Assembly (NCBI GenBank): GCA_026014705.1
Contig: JAOZHU010000034.1
Coordinates: 44,081-108,080 of the forward strand
Direction: 5' to 3'
DNA: 64,000 nt
Source: Candidatus Bathyarchaeota archaeon
Lineage (GTDB): Archaea; Thermoproteota; Bathyarchaeia; Bathyarchaeales; Bathycorpusculaceae
The notes beneath the pieces are model-generated. The model saw only the letters and a list, made by a program, of their open reading frames with translations, ran no database searches and had not been told where the DNA came from. A program made the translations under genes and the position numbers. This document shows, piece by piece, positions 43,186 through 52,012 of the stretch. Each line of letters opens with the position of its first letter. Position 1 is the stretch's first letter.

Positions 43186-43881
43186 TTAGTGGAAGCGGTG
43201 GTCGTGTATGCCTGTTTCGTCTATGCGCAGGTGGCAAGTTGCTTCTTTGGGGTTTTGGGTGGTTTTTTCGATTACCGCTTTGATTATCTGTGGGTTTTCA
43301 GTGGGCTTCATGGCAATTACTGTGTCTGCCCAGAATTTTAACACTCTGGTAGCCACAGGCGCTACGCTAATGGCTGTTTCGTTGAAAACGCTTCTCACTT
43401 GGCTGGTGACTATGATTGGAAGTTTTTGGGTTTTCGCTGTTTGCGCCAAAATTGCCATTTGCCTGTTCAACTCGCGGTTAAGCTCAAAAGTCTTCTTAGA
43501 GTATTCTGCAATTCTAGCGCGGTACAATGAAGTGACTGTGTCTATGATTACTAAACCAAAGTTTTTCGCAGTATAATCCGATAAACGGTCAATAACGGCT
43601 GCTTGCTCGTGGAAATCGTTCGGCTTGACGAGAAGTATGAGCTCAGCAATTTCCTCAAATTTTCCCGCCGCTACCTGTGACAGCCGCTTGGCGGAAAACG
43701 TGTTATCACAATCCATATACAACGTTTTGTAGTTTTGCATGGCACAGTTCACAGCACACTGCATCGCCAGCGTTGTTTTGCCCGTTTCTGGCTCACCATA
43801 GATCAGTGTAATGTTTTCTGGTGAGATGCCTCCGTTCAAGTGGCTGTCAACGCACCCGCAACCTGTTAAAATTTTCTTCAT
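43186..43881 (-). CDS. radB: RadB, archaeal RecA-family recombination regulator
   Basis: A short RecA-family ATPase (about 231 residues from Met at 43881) lacking the N-terminal DNA-binding domain of RadA. Walker A is GEPETGKTTLA near residue 29, and Walker B is FGLVIIDTVTSLYRA near 110. The late strand LPIIVTSQVRSVF resembles DNA-contacting loop 1. The preferred start MKKILTGCGCVDSHLNGGI is typical of RadB; an upstream GTG/ATG at 43899 is possible. It likely assists RadA in homologous recombination. The adjacent carS gene is functionally unrelated. Confidence 0.88.
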   Translation of the reverse strand: MKKILTGCGCVDSHLNGGISPENITLIYGEPETGKTTLAMQCAVNCAMQNYKTLYMDCDNTFSAKRLSQVAAGKFEEIAELILLVKPNDFHEQAAVIDRLSDYTAKNFGLVIIDTVTSLYRARIAEYSKKTFELNRELNRQMAILAQTAKTQKLPIIVTSQVRSVFNETAISVAPVATRVLKFWADTVIAMKPTENPQIIKAVIEKTTQNPKEATCHLRIDETGIHDHRFH

Positions 43882-43964
43882 CACGCTAACACACATCAAC
43901 GATTATAAAGTGCGAAACCAATAATTGTTTTGCGCTTACACGTATAGCCACATAGGAAGGTCGT

Positions 43965-44612
43965 ATGAAAGCGAAGGTCGTAGTCGCAACAGTTTCAGGA
44001 AAAGCCTATTTCATGCTAGTCAACGAGTTAAAAGAAAGAGACATGGCTTTTCTAAGCGTAATTCCCGGTGATTCGTTGCCCGCAGAAACAAAGGTAGTCC
44101 TGACCACAGAAAAAGAAAAACATCTAATAAAACATGAAAAAATACTAGTTTACAGTGAGGACGCAGTAGTCAGCACCGTGGTAAATGACGCCCAGAGGAT
44201 TCTCCAAGGAAAAGAAAATTACGAAAAAATCGTAGTAGGCATAGACCCCGGCGAAGTGTTCGGGTTAGCAGTCATAGCAGATGGGAAAATCAATGAAACC
44301 TGCAACTGCTTCAGCGTCCGAGAAATACTAGAAAAACTCAGGAGTATCCTGCAAGATTTTGACGCTTCTTCAACTGCGGTTTCGGTTAAGATTGGCAATG
44401 GAGTTCCAGCGTACAAGGACCTGTTGGAGGCTTTGGATTCCACGTTGCCTCCTGAAGTGGTTTTGGAAGTAGTAAGCGAGGCAGGAACCGACAGGCATAT
44501 TGATGAGAAGAAACATAGACGTGGACTTAGGGACATAGTTTCAGCCATACGCATCGCTGGAAGAACAGGATACACTTGCCCGCGGAGGAAAATAGATGAA
44601 GAAAACAATTGA
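43965..44612 (+). CDS. Predicted RNase H-fold protein
   Basis: A 215-residue protein of uncertain function. The first 90 residues form a small alpha-beta domain. From residue 88, KIVVGIDPGEVFGLAVIADG is the first strand-turn-strand of an RNase H-like fold (RuvC/YqgF type) with Asp and a glycine-rich turn. VSVKIGNG follows, and KKHRRGLRDIVSAIRIAGRTG near the end could hold the last acidic residue. Nuclease activity is a fold-based prediction. It overlaps the Clp1-type kinase gene by 17 bases, so a shared RNA-processing role is plausible. Confidence 0.7.
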   Translation: MKAKVVVATVSGKAYFMLVNELKERDMAFLSVIPGDSLPAETKVVLTTEKEKHLIKHEKILVYSEDAVVSTVVNDAQRILQGKENYEKIVVGIDPGEVFGLAVIADGKINETCNCFSVREILEKLRSILQDFDASSTAVSVKIGNGVPAYKDLLEALDSTLPPEVVLEVVSEAGTDRHIDEKKHRRGLRDIVSAIRIAGRTGYTCPRRKIDEENN

Positions 44613-45687
44613 AAAAGGTAAAACGCTCTTAGTAGACGGTCCAGCCTCTGTCTCAGTTGTTTCCGGCAAAGTGGACGTGTTCGGCGCAACAGTGAAAAAC
44701 TCCGTTAAAATTGTGGTTCGAGAAGGAAAACGGTTGCCTTTCACTGCTTTGGAGACAGCGAACTTGGGGATTTTGCTGGGAGAAAACGCAGGTGTTGAAG
44801 AAGTCGACGGCAGCACCATTCCGCAGTCATGGGCTGAAGCGGCTGAAACTCTTAAAAATGTGCAAAAAAAGCCGTTTACTATTATGATTTTGGGGAAGTC
44901 TGATTCTGGAAAAACGAGCTTCTGCACTTATCTGATAAACCGTTTAATCAGCGAAAACCAGAAAATTGCAGTTTTAGACGGAGATTTGGGGCAGTCCGAT
45001 GTCGGTCCGCCGTGCACAGTTGCTTACGCCTTTGCAACCAAGTCGGTCACAGACCTGTTCACGCTGAGAGCAGAAAACGCCTTCTTTGTGGGATTTACGT
45101 CGCCAAGCGAAAGCCCAGACAAAGCAATTAAAGGCATGACGTTGATGAAGCAGGAGATTCTGGACAAAGTGGCTGATTTTGTTGTTGTGAACAGTGACGG
45201 CTGGGTTGAAGGCGAAGAGGCTGTGAGGTACAAGTCACAGTTGGCTGAAGCGCTTAACCCCGACCTATTTTTCTGCATTCCGCAAAGCAACGAATTGGAA
45301 CCGTTGCTTGCTGCGCTTGAGCGATTTAGAAAAATCACGGTTGATTCGCCTGTGGTTATCCGACAGCGAAGCAGAGAAAAACGTAGGAACCTGCGAGAAC
45401 TAGGCTACGCAAAATACCTAGCCGGCGCAAAAGTGAAAACGTGGCCCCTGAGAATGCTGACAATCGAAACACAAAATGATACGCCCGCCGAACAAAAACA
45501 CCCAGAAGGCTCATTGTTAGGACTATACGACGCTCAAAGAAAACTGTTAGGCATCGGCGTCTTGCACAGAGTTGACCCAGTGAGAAAAGCCTTAAAAGTG
45601 TTGACTTCAGTCTCAATCAAACCTGCGATTGTCGCTTTTGGAAAAGTGAGATTGGACGAAAACTTCAAAGAAAACGTCAACGCTTAA
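44596..45687 (+). CDS. Clp1/Grc3-type RNA 5'-hydroxyl kinase
   Basis: A 363-residue P-loop kinase. An N-terminal beta-rich domain (residues 1-85) precedes Walker A MILGKSDSGKTSFCTYLINRL near 97. The Clp1-specific AVLDGDLGQSDVGPPCTVAYA near 125 follows, then FFVGFTSPSESPDKAIKG and a C-terminal beta domain. Members phosphorylate RNA 5'-OH ends, as in tRNA splicing or rRNA processing. Here that fits with an intron-containing tRNA in the same window. It is coupled to the preceding RNase H-fold gene and overlaps the convergent XPD gene by 11 bases. Confidence 0.85.
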   Translation: MKKTIEKGKTLLVDGPASVSVVSGKVDVFGATVKNSVKIVVREGKRLPFTALETANLGILLGENAGVEEVDGSTIPQSWAEAAETLKNVQKKPFTIMILGKSDSGKTSFCTYLINRLISENQKIAVLDGDLGQSDVGPPCTVAYAFATKSVTDLFTLRAENAFFVGFTSPSESPDKAIKGMTLMKQEILDKVADFVVVNSDGWVEGEEAVRYKSQLAEALNPDLFFCIPQSNELEPLLAALERFRKITVDSPVVIRQRSREKRRNLRELGYAKYLAGAKVKTWPLRMLTIETQNDTPAEQKHPEGSLLGLYDAQRKLLGIGVLHRVDPVRKALKVLTSVSIKPAIVAFGKVRLDENFKENVNA

Positions 45688-47608
45688 AGAAACCCTGTAT
45701 CTCCTGAGCCAGAACATCATCTTGGTCGGGCAGAATTTTCAGTCCCTTGCTTATCCACGAGGGCAGAAAACTGCGGCAGTAGTTTGTGGCAAAGCGGTAG
45801 TCCAAGAAAACTATGGCGCCCCTATCCTCCAGTGTGCGGATGGGTCTTCCGGCAGCTTGTGAGGCCTTTTTCATAGCGGGCAAGATGTAGCCGTATTCAC
45901 GTCCAAGCCGCGGAAAACACTTCTCATAGTATTCAATTTGGGCTTTAACTCTGGGAGTCGGTTCCGCGTAGGGGACGCCTACAATTATTACGGAGTTCAT
46001 TTGGTTGCCGGGGAAGTCCACGCCTTCAGAAGTGCGCCCGCCCTGAACGCCGAGGAACACTGCGCCGCCGCGCTCAGCCTGAGCCTTGAATTCAGAGACC
46101 ATTCTCTCGTTGGCTTTGGAGCTCATGCCTCTGCGCTCGCGGAACAATGGTTTTTCTAATGCTTCAGCTAAGCCTTCAGCGATTAAGGCGTTTAGTACGC
46201 CGAAGGAAGCGGCGAATATGCCTGTGTTTCCGTGTGTGTTTTGCACTACTTCGTTGACGCGTTTTATGATTGTTTGGTACATTGTGGGGATTCTTTTTTC
46301 CATGGCTGTTGTGACGCCTAGGCAAACAACGGACAACACATGCTCTTTGGGGAAAGGCGACGGTGCAATATGTTTGACGGTGTTTTCCGGGAGTTTAGTT
46401 ATTCGCGCGTATGCTTCGAGAGGTTGGAGGGTTCCCGACATGACGACGCTGGCGTAGGCTGATGAGAACACGGGAGCCGTGATTTTGGAGGGGTCTAAGG
46501 CAACGATTTCCAGCTTTGCAGTGGGCGTTTTTTCGCGGCTCATGTATGTGCTTGCGATGTTGATGAAGGATTCGTCGCCGAGTGTTTCCAGCCATTTCAG
46601 CATGAATTCGCTCATGCCGTGAATGTACGAGCGGGGGGTTTTTCCTTCGGCTAACAGGCTGCGTTTGATGAAGCTGCCTACTTCGTGCATGTGTTCGAAG
46701 AAGTCGCGTGGTTTGGTTATGTCGCCTTGTTTTTTTATTATGTCTATGAGGGTTTCAGGCGGGATTATGGTTTCTTTGTCTATGCTTGCTGCTATTGTTT
46801 CCAGTTCGTTGCGCAGAAGCTTGGCGAAGGATGCTATGCTGCTGTTTTCGATTTTTCTTGCTTCAAATTCCGCCTGTTTCAGAACGAACAGGGAGAGCCC
46901 GCTGCTTGCGATTTCGATGGCTGTGTCAGGCAAGTTGTGGGCTTCGTCTACTACTAGGATGACTTTTTGAAAGTCTGTGTCGAGGTTTTTGAGAAATGAA
47001 GTGCGAATTACGGGGTCAAAAACGTATAGGTAGCTGAGGGCGATGACCTTGAATTCGGATAGTGACGCTTTGATTAGCTCGTAGGGGCATAGGGCTTTTT
47101 TTCGGCAGATTTTCTGGATTTCTGAAGCTTTGCAGGGGTGAGAGGTTATTTGTTGCTGAACTTGGAGGAAGTCTTCAGTGTTCTCTTCCATGTTTGTGTA
47201 GAAGGGGCATCGGTCTTTGGCTTTGAGCATTTCGCAGACTTCCATTAGGGATTTCGCGTCGAACGTCCGTCTGGAAGCAAATTCGTTGAGGCACATTTCG
47301 TGGCGTCCGCGAAGCGAAATGCCTGAAACTGGCGTTTTTTTGCATATGGCTTTTAGTTCTTCTATGACGCGGTCGTGCTGCCTGTGAGTTCTCGCCACAT
47401 ACAATATTTTCAAATCATTTTCTATCGTTGTAGGGAGGCATGCTGACAGTGCGGAGATGGTTTTGCCTAAGCCGTTGCTGCCTTCGATGAGCACTGAGCA
47501 GCGGTTTTCAACAGCGCTGAAAACTGTTTTTATGAACTCGTCTTGAAAAGGTCGCACAGTTGAGTACGGGAAATATTCTGCAACTTCTTTCGGCAGCTTA
47601 GTCATCAT
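45677..47608 (-). CDS. xpd: XPD/Rad3-type iron-sulfur DNA helicase
   Basis: A 5'-3' superfamily 2 helicase of 643 residues. Motif I is IEGSNGLGKTISAL near residue 43. The iron-sulfur region has cysteines in RHEMC, LMEVC and DRCPFY followed by KICRKKALCPYEL. Motif II is VVDEAHNLPD near 220. Motifs V/VI appear as GGRTSEGVDFPG and QAAGRPIRTLEDRGAIVFLDYR near 595. Expected roles are nucleotide excision repair or removal of DNA secondary structures. The gene begins one base after the endonuclease III stop, forming a repair operon. Confidence 0.9.
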   Translation of the reverse strand: MMTKLPKEVAEYFPYSTVRPFQDEFIKTVFSAVENRCSVLIEGSNGLGKTISALSACLPTTIENDLKILYVARTHRQHDRVIEELKAICKKTPVSGISLRGRHEMCLNEFASRRTFDAKSLMEVCEMLKAKDRCPFYTNMEENTEDFLQVQQQITSHPCKASEIQKICRKKALCPYELIKASLSEFKVIALSYLYVFDPVIRTSFLKNLDTDFQKVILVVDEAHNLPDTAIEIASSGLSLFVLKQAEFEARKIENSSIASFAKLLRNELETIAASIDKETIIPPETLIDIIKKQGDITKPRDFFEHMHEVGSFIKRSLLAEGKTPRSYIHGMSEFMLKWLETLGDESFINIASTYMSREKTPTAKLEIVALDPSKITAPVFSSAYASVVMSGTLQPLEAYARITKLPENTVKHIAPSPFPKEHVLSVVCLGVTTAMEKRIPTMYQTIIKRVNEVVQNTHGNTGIFAASFGVLNALIAEGLAEALEKPLFRERRGMSSKANERMVSEFKAQAERGGAVFLGVQGGRTSEGVDFPGNQMNSVIIVGVPYAEPTPRVKAQIEYYEKCFPRLGREYGYILPAMKKASQAAGRPIRTLEDRGAIVFLDYRFATNYCRSFLPSWISKGLKILPDQDDVLAQEIQGFFKR

Positions 47609-47609
47609 C

Positions 47610-48272
47610 TCAGTTCCATTGTCCTTTCGAGGGGCAGTGCATGTTTACTGGGCACTGTGCGCACAGTGGGCGCTTAGCTTTGCAGTATTTTCGCCCGTGG
47701 GCAATTAGCAGCACATGCACGGCTAAATAGTCACCGGGCTTGTAAAGCAATTGGAGGTTTTCGCGGACAGTTTCGTAGTCGCCAGTTGCTGGTGCGAAGC
47801 CTAGTCGTTTTGACACGCGGTTCACGTGTGTATCCACTGGTATAGTGGGTTGTTTGGCGGAAAAGAGTAAGACAACATCTGCTGTTTTCGGTCCTATGCC
47901 TGGAAATTGCATGAGCGCTTTTCTTGCTTCCTCTAAAGGCAGCGCCAATATAGGCGTTAGAGTGCCGTGGAGGTTTTCAATTATTGCTTTTGAAACGTGT
48001 TTGATTGTTTTGGCTTTGTTCTTGTAGAGTCCCGCCGTGCGCAAGCACGCCTCTATCTGGCTGGTTTCGGCGTTTGCAAGCGCTTCGGGAGTTATTTCGA
48101 ACCGCTTCGACAAGTTTTCGAAGGCTCTCGCCGTGTTTCTATCAGCCGTATTCTGTGAAATAATCGTGACAATCAACGTTTTAAACGGGTCATTTTTCGA
48201 CTTGCTCCACGCAGGCATATCTAGTTTTTGCCGCAGTTCTCGCAATACAGTTTCTGCTCGTGCTTCTGCCAC
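47610..48272 (-). CDS. nth: Endonuclease III (DNA glycosylase/AP lyase)
   Basis: Removes oxidised pyrimidines and cleaves AP sites. The helix-hairpin-helix is LMQFPGIGPKTADVVLLF, followed by the catalytic Asp in TIPVDTHVNRVSKRLG. The iron-sulfur cluster pattern is C-x6-C-x2-C-x5-C (CKAKRPLCAQCPVNMHC). The catalytic Lys lies in the HhH as GPKTAD. The frame is open upstream to 48497, but a TATTTATAG box on the minus strand near 48320-48330 implies a short message, and I chose GTG at 48272, giving about 220 residues as in other Nth proteins. Confidence 0.9.
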   Translation of the reverse strand: MAEARAETVLRELRQKLDMPAWSKSKNDPFKTLIVTIISQNTADRNTARAFENLSKRFEITPEALANAETSQIEACLRTAGLYKNKAKTIKHVSKAIIENLHGTLTPILALPLEEARKALMQFPGIGPKTADVVLLFSAKQPTIPVDTHVNRVSKRLGFAPATGDYETVRENLQLLYKPGDYLAVHVLLIAHGRKYCKAKRPLCAQCPVNMHCPSKGQWN

Positions 48273-48508
48273 TTCAATGTCTCCGAACCTGAAGATGGTA
48301 AATAGTGAATTCAACAGTCTATAAATACTAATCAGGGCAGATTCCGAGAAAAACGAGGAAACAAAACCGAAAAAGCGAGCACGCTTACTTGTTTCATTCA
48401 CATGCCGTAAACATACGCTTCGAAGCAAACCCTTTGCCGAGAACAGCCGGCATTTAAAATTAAATACTTGGACAGCTAAAACAAGAGTATTTGACAAAGT
48501 GAGGTTGA

Positions 48509-49042
48509 ATGGAACTCACAAAGAAACTGCACGCGATGCTGCTTCTCGCAGGAGTTTTCGCGGCTTCGTTTCTAACAGTGTTTCTGGCAATTGCCCTTAC
48601 TCAATCCGCGTATTCTACTCCTTCCAAGGTTGTCTTAGCAGTTGATGGCATGGCAGTAACGCTGGGTCCACCGCCCAACTCCGCAAACATCCCGCTTGAC
48701 ACCACAATCATAATAGACACCTTGAACTCTGCAGAAATAAGCAGCCTGCACATAACACCTGAACTGCCCATTGACCGCGTAACCAGCGAGAATTCAGGTT
48801 CGCTTTCGTCTCTGAGAACCTTCTATCCTGCCCAGCAGCTGAAACCCGGCACGACCTATCATGTGTCGGCAACAATCATGGGCACGCCAGTTGCATGGAG
48901 CTTCACTGCTGCTTCGGAACCGTTTAAGCCGGGAGCCAGCTTTTTCTTCGCGACCTATGCGGCATGGATTGCGCTGTCAACTGCAGCCGCAGCAACTGCA
49001 ATCGCTGGATTCATCGTGTGGCAAAAAAGAAAACAAAGCTAA
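48509..49042 (+). CDS. Membrane-anchored Ig-like extracellular protein
   Basis: A 177-residue protein with an N-terminal signal or anchor helix (MLLLAGVFAASFLTVFLAIAL) and an Ig-like beta domain with the Big_5-like phrases LGPPPNSANIPLDTTIIID and LKPGTTYHVSATIMGTPVAWSFT. A C-terminal transmembrane helix with the basic tail WQKRKQS follows. It resembles other surface proteins in this window in layout. The function is unknown. Confidence 0.75.
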   Translation: MELTKKLHAMLLLAGVFAASFLTVFLAIALTQSAYSTPSKVVLAVDGMAVTLGPPPNSANIPLDTTIIIDTLNSAEISSLHITPELPIDRVTSENSGSLSSLRTFYPAQQLKPGTTYHVSATIMGTPVAWSFTAASEPFKPGASFFFATYAAWIALSTAAAATAIAGFIVWQKRKQS

Positions 49043-49278
49043 AGCTACCATAAACACTTGCCTAAAGCGTATTGAGAGGGAATACGACGCGAACAAGCAA
49101 GGTCACATGAGCGCTTTTTGTAACAGTTATTACGAGATAAGTTCCTGCTGTGCAGGAAACCCGGGTCACCGATACTCGTTATGCACTGGTTTTTGTCTTC
49201 TGAAGCCAGAATGTGAAGCCTTTTAAAGCAATTAATAATAAGGCAGGACAGTACAATCAAGCAGTGGAGATGCACCAA

Positions 49279-49650
49279 ATGGAGCGCGCCAAAGTTGTAA
49301 AGGAAGAAATAGTCGAGCAGAACACGCCTTTCTTGGCTGTTTACGTGGAGTCAAAAAACTCTTGCCTAATAATGCTCAGCGAGAAAGAGGACCGTATGGG
49401 GACTTTGGCGGTCGCTGTTCCAAAACCTGACAACGTTCTGGGTCCAGTCACGTCATCAGTGTTGTTAGGCAACAGACACGTGGTTTCAGCCCGCATGTTC
49501 GCCGAGTACGTTGCCGTGAAAAAAGGCAAAATCGCGTTGGTTTCCGTCTATTTGGACAAGGTCAGCGAGTTGGAAGCGCAAGCGTTTTTCACGCGTCTCC
49601 TCGAAAAGGTGCTGCGGACGGAAAGCCGGAAAGAAGCCGAAAAAATATAA
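49279..49650 (+). CDS. Small alpha-beta protein resembling archaeal proteasome-assembly chaperones
   Basis: About 123 residues. The pattern of paired hairpins (TPFLAVYVESKNSCLIMLSE, MGTLAVAVP), a loop GPVTSSVLLGNRHVVSARMFAEYVA, a last strand pair and a long C-terminal helix resembles Pac3/Pac4-type homodimers. I offer that only as a possibility. I chose ATG at 49279 because GGAG lies nine bases upstream; in-frame alternatives are ATG 49270 and GTG 49213. The gene is not obviously linked to its neighbours. Confidence 0.6.
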   Translation: MERAKVVKEEIVEQNTPFLAVYVESKNSCLIMLSEKEDRMGTLAVAVPKPDNVLGPVTSSVLLGNRHVVSARMFAEYVAVKKGKIALVSVYLDKVSELEAQAFFTRLLEKVLRTESRKEAEKI

Positions 49651-49694
49651 CCTGCGCTGGCTGCTGCGGATTAGGGCGTTGAAAGGGAAAGAAC

Positions 49695-50183
49695 ATGATT
49701 TACAGGTTGCAGCCTACTGATTTTAACGCTATTCTAACAGTCGTCAACGACGCTGCACAAGCGTATAAAGGCGTAATCCCTGAGGACAGGTGGCGAGAAC
49801 CCTATATGCCTGCACATGAACTTGAAGCAGAAATTCTAAGCGGAGTAGAATTCTACGGCTGGAAAGAGGGCGATGTCTTGATAGCGGTTATGGGCATCCA
49901 GCTTGTTAACGATGTTACTTTGATCAGACATGCGTACGTGCAGACTGCGCATCAGAGAAAAGGAATCGGCGAAAAACTGCTGAAACATCTCATTGGTTTA
50001 GCTCGAACACCCACAGTGCTGGTAGGCACTTGGGAAGCGGCTTACTGGGCTGTGCACTTCTACGAGAAACACGGCTTCACACTGGTGCCAACAGAAGAAA
50101 AGAACAGACTGCTCAAAAAATACTGGAACATCCCAGAACGGCAAATAGAAACTTCCGTCGTGCTAAAACTCGCAGAGAAATAA
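49695..50183 (+). CDS. GNAT-family acetyltransferase
   Basis: A 162-residue GNAT enzyme. The acetyl-CoA-binding motif is HAYVQTAHQRKGIGEKLLKHL near residues 77-98 (Q/RxxGxG/A), followed by VGTWEAAYWAVHFYEKHGF near 115-134, the typical last strand and helix. The N-terminal RLQPTDFNAILTVVNDAAQAY is also usual. The substrate cannot be read from sequence; small-molecule or protein N-acetylation are both possible. The ATG at 49695 follows GAAAGGGAAAG. Confidence 0.85.
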   Translation: MIYRLQPTDFNAILTVVNDAAQAYKGVIPEDRWREPYMPAHELEAEILSGVEFYGWKEGDVLIAVMGIQLVNDVTLIRHAYVQTAHQRKGIGEKLLKHLIGLARTPTVLVGTWEAAYWAVHFYEKHGFTLVPTEEKNRLLKKYWNIPERQIETSVVLKLAEK

Positions 50184-50278
50184 ACCTCGCTTTCACACTT
50201 GCCACTGCACCACAAGCGAATTTTGTAATTAGCTTTTCATACGCACCAATTCTTATGCACAACGAACCAAAATTTTAA

Positions 50279-50776
50279 GTGAAGCAGGTGATTCTCACGG
50301 CTCAAGAGAAATCAAAAGTTTTCCTGAAAGCAGGAATGGTAATGTCAAAGGAAGTCATAACAATAGACGAAAACGCGTCAGTTAAAGAAGCCGCAGACAT
50401 CATGAACGAAGCCGAAATAAGCTGCATAGTCGCCACCAAAAAAGGACAACCAATAGGCATAATCACTGAGCGCGACCTACTGAAACGCATAGTTTCCGAG
50501 GGCAAAAACGCAGAAAAAACCCAAGTTAAACGCATAATGTCAACCCCGCTAATCACTATTGCACCAAACACGGACGCTGAAGAAGCCGCCCGATTAATGT
50601 TCGAAAAGAAAATAAAAAAGCTAGCAGTAATCGACCAAAACCGCCTCGTAGGCGTAGTCAGCTTAACAGACATAGCCCGCGCGCAACCGAGCATAACCAA
50701 GGTGCTGCAGCAACTTGCCGCATTTCAGGATACGCCGAAAAGCATCAAGAAAGCCTTAGACTGCTACATCGTATGA
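50279..50776 (+). CDS. CBS-domain pair protein
   Basis: A 165-residue protein made of two CBS domains (residues about 18-75 and 85-140), with the repeated pattern VxxAAxxMxxxxIxxLxVxD. Segments include MSKEVITIDENASVKEAADIMNEAEISCIVATK and MSTPLITIAPNTDAEEAARLMFEKKIKKLAVID. Such pairs bind adenosyl nucleotides and sense energy state or SAM. A short C-terminal helix follows. The start is GTG at 50279. There is no partner enzyme domain. Confidence 0.88.
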   Translation: MKQVILTAQEKSKVFLKAGMVMSKEVITIDENASVKEAADIMNEAEISCIVATKKGQPIGIITERDLLKRIVSEGKNAEKTQVKRIMSTPLITIAPNTDAEEAARLMFEKKIKKLAVIDQNRLVGVVSLTDIARAQPSITKVLQQLAAFQDTPKSIKKALDCYIV

Positions 50777-50861
50777 TCCTGCTGCCCAACAACAGCGCCG
50801 TTTTCAAAAGTTGTTTTACATTTAAGAGCAAGCACGTGCAGTAGTCATTAGGCATAACAGA

Positions 50862-51923
50862 ATGAAAAAAACCCTACTGCTCAAAGTTGACCCACTGAGG
50901 CCAGAACCTGAAAAAGTGCAAGCAGCAGCCGCGTTCATCAAAAAAGGCGGCTTGGTGGCGTTCCCAACCGAAACAGTCTACGGCTTAGGCGCAGACGCAC
51001 TTAACCCAAAGGCGGTTCTAGCGCTGTTCGAAGCGAAAAAGCGCCCGCTGGATAACCCGCCGATAGTTCACGTGGCAAATACAAACGATGTGCACAAGCT
51101 AGCCGGGCAAGTTCCGAAGGAAGCTGAACTGCTAATGAAAACGTTTTGGCCTGGACCATTAACCTTAGTTTTCAAGCACGCAGATGCTGTGCCCAAAGTA
51201 ACCGTTGCAGGTTTAGATACAATAGCCATCAGGATGCCGCAGCATAACGTTGCGTTAGCCCTGATTAACGAAAGCAGCTGCCCCATCGCCGCGCCAAGCG
51301 CGAACTTGGCGGGTAAACCCAGCCCAACCTCAGCCCAACATGTCTTCGATGACCTGAACGGAAGAATCGACGCGGTTCTCGACGCTGGAGCAACATGCAT
51401 AGGTGTTGAATCGACGGTGCTGGACATGAGCGTTAATCCGCCGATGGTGCTTCGCCCCGGCGGAACACCCTTCGAAGCTTTAAAGAAGGCTCTTGGCGAC
51501 GTGAGGCTGCACCCGTTTGTTGTTGCTGAGGAAGAGGTGCCTTTGGCGAAGGCGCGGTCGCCTGGGATGCGGCATAAGCATTATGCGCCGAATGCGAGGG
51601 TGTTTCTTGTGGAGGGCGCTGTTCCTGCAGTGGTTGCTAAGGTTAAGGAGTTAACTGAAGCGTATAGGCTGAAGCAGTGCAAGGTGGGTGTGTTGGCTAC
51701 TGATGAGACAATGGCGGCTTACAGCGCGAATGCGGTTAAGTCGCTGGGCAGCCGCTTTAACTTGGCGGCTGTCGCCCAAAACCTGTTTAGGCTGTTGAGA
51801 GAATTTGACAGTGAAGGCGTAGACGTGATAATCGCGGAAGGTGTGCCTGCTGAGGGCTTAGGCTTGGCGGTTATGAACAGGCTGCGCAAAGCTTCAGCCT
51901 ACAACATCGTAAGGGCAGAGTAA
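50862..51923 (+). CDS. sua5: Threonylcarbamoyl-AMP synthase (Sua5/YrdC)
   Basis: Makes L-threonylcarbamoyladenylate for the universal t6A37 modification of ANN-decoding tRNAs. Residues 1-205 are the YrdC domain, with GGLVAFPTETVYGLGADAL, the substrate-binding KKRPLDNPPIVHV and PIAAPSANLAGKPSPTSAQHV. The linker ending RSPGMRHKHYAPNARV leads into the C-terminal Sua5 domain (about 240-350). It is the long, two-domain form, 353 residues. It lies upstream of the thermosome with its own separate promoter between. Confidence 0.93.
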   Translation: MKKTLLLKVDPLRPEPEKVQAAAAFIKKGGLVAFPTETVYGLGADALNPKAVLALFEAKKRPLDNPPIVHVANTNDVHKLAGQVPKEAELLMKTFWPGPLTLVFKHADAVPKVTVAGLDTIAIRMPQHNVALALINESSCPIAAPSANLAGKPSPTSAQHVFDDLNGRIDAVLDAGATCIGVESTVLDMSVNPPMVLRPGGTPFEALKKALGDVRLHPFVVAEEEVPLAKARSPGMRHKHYAPNARVFLVEGAVPAVVAKVKELTEAYRLKQCKVGVLATDETMAAYSANAVKSLGSRFNLAAVAQNLFRLLREFDSEGVDVIIAEGVPAEGLGLAVMNRLRKASAYNIVRAE

Positions 51924-51930
51924 AGCGAAG

Positions 51931-51960
51931 AAAAACTTATATCGAAGGGGGAACTTTCCC
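51931..51960 (+). promoter_or_regulatory. Thermosome promoter with GGGAA/TTCCC dyad
   Basis: AACTTATATC is a TATA-like box at about 51934-51943. GGGAA at 51948-51952 and TTCCC at 51955-51959 form an inverted repeat just downstream of it, a place where a repressor would block initiation. Confidence 0.5.
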
Positions 51961-52012
51961 GTTTAGAATTCAGCATATTATGTGTAAACAAGGAAATTGG
52001 TGATTGAAAGAA

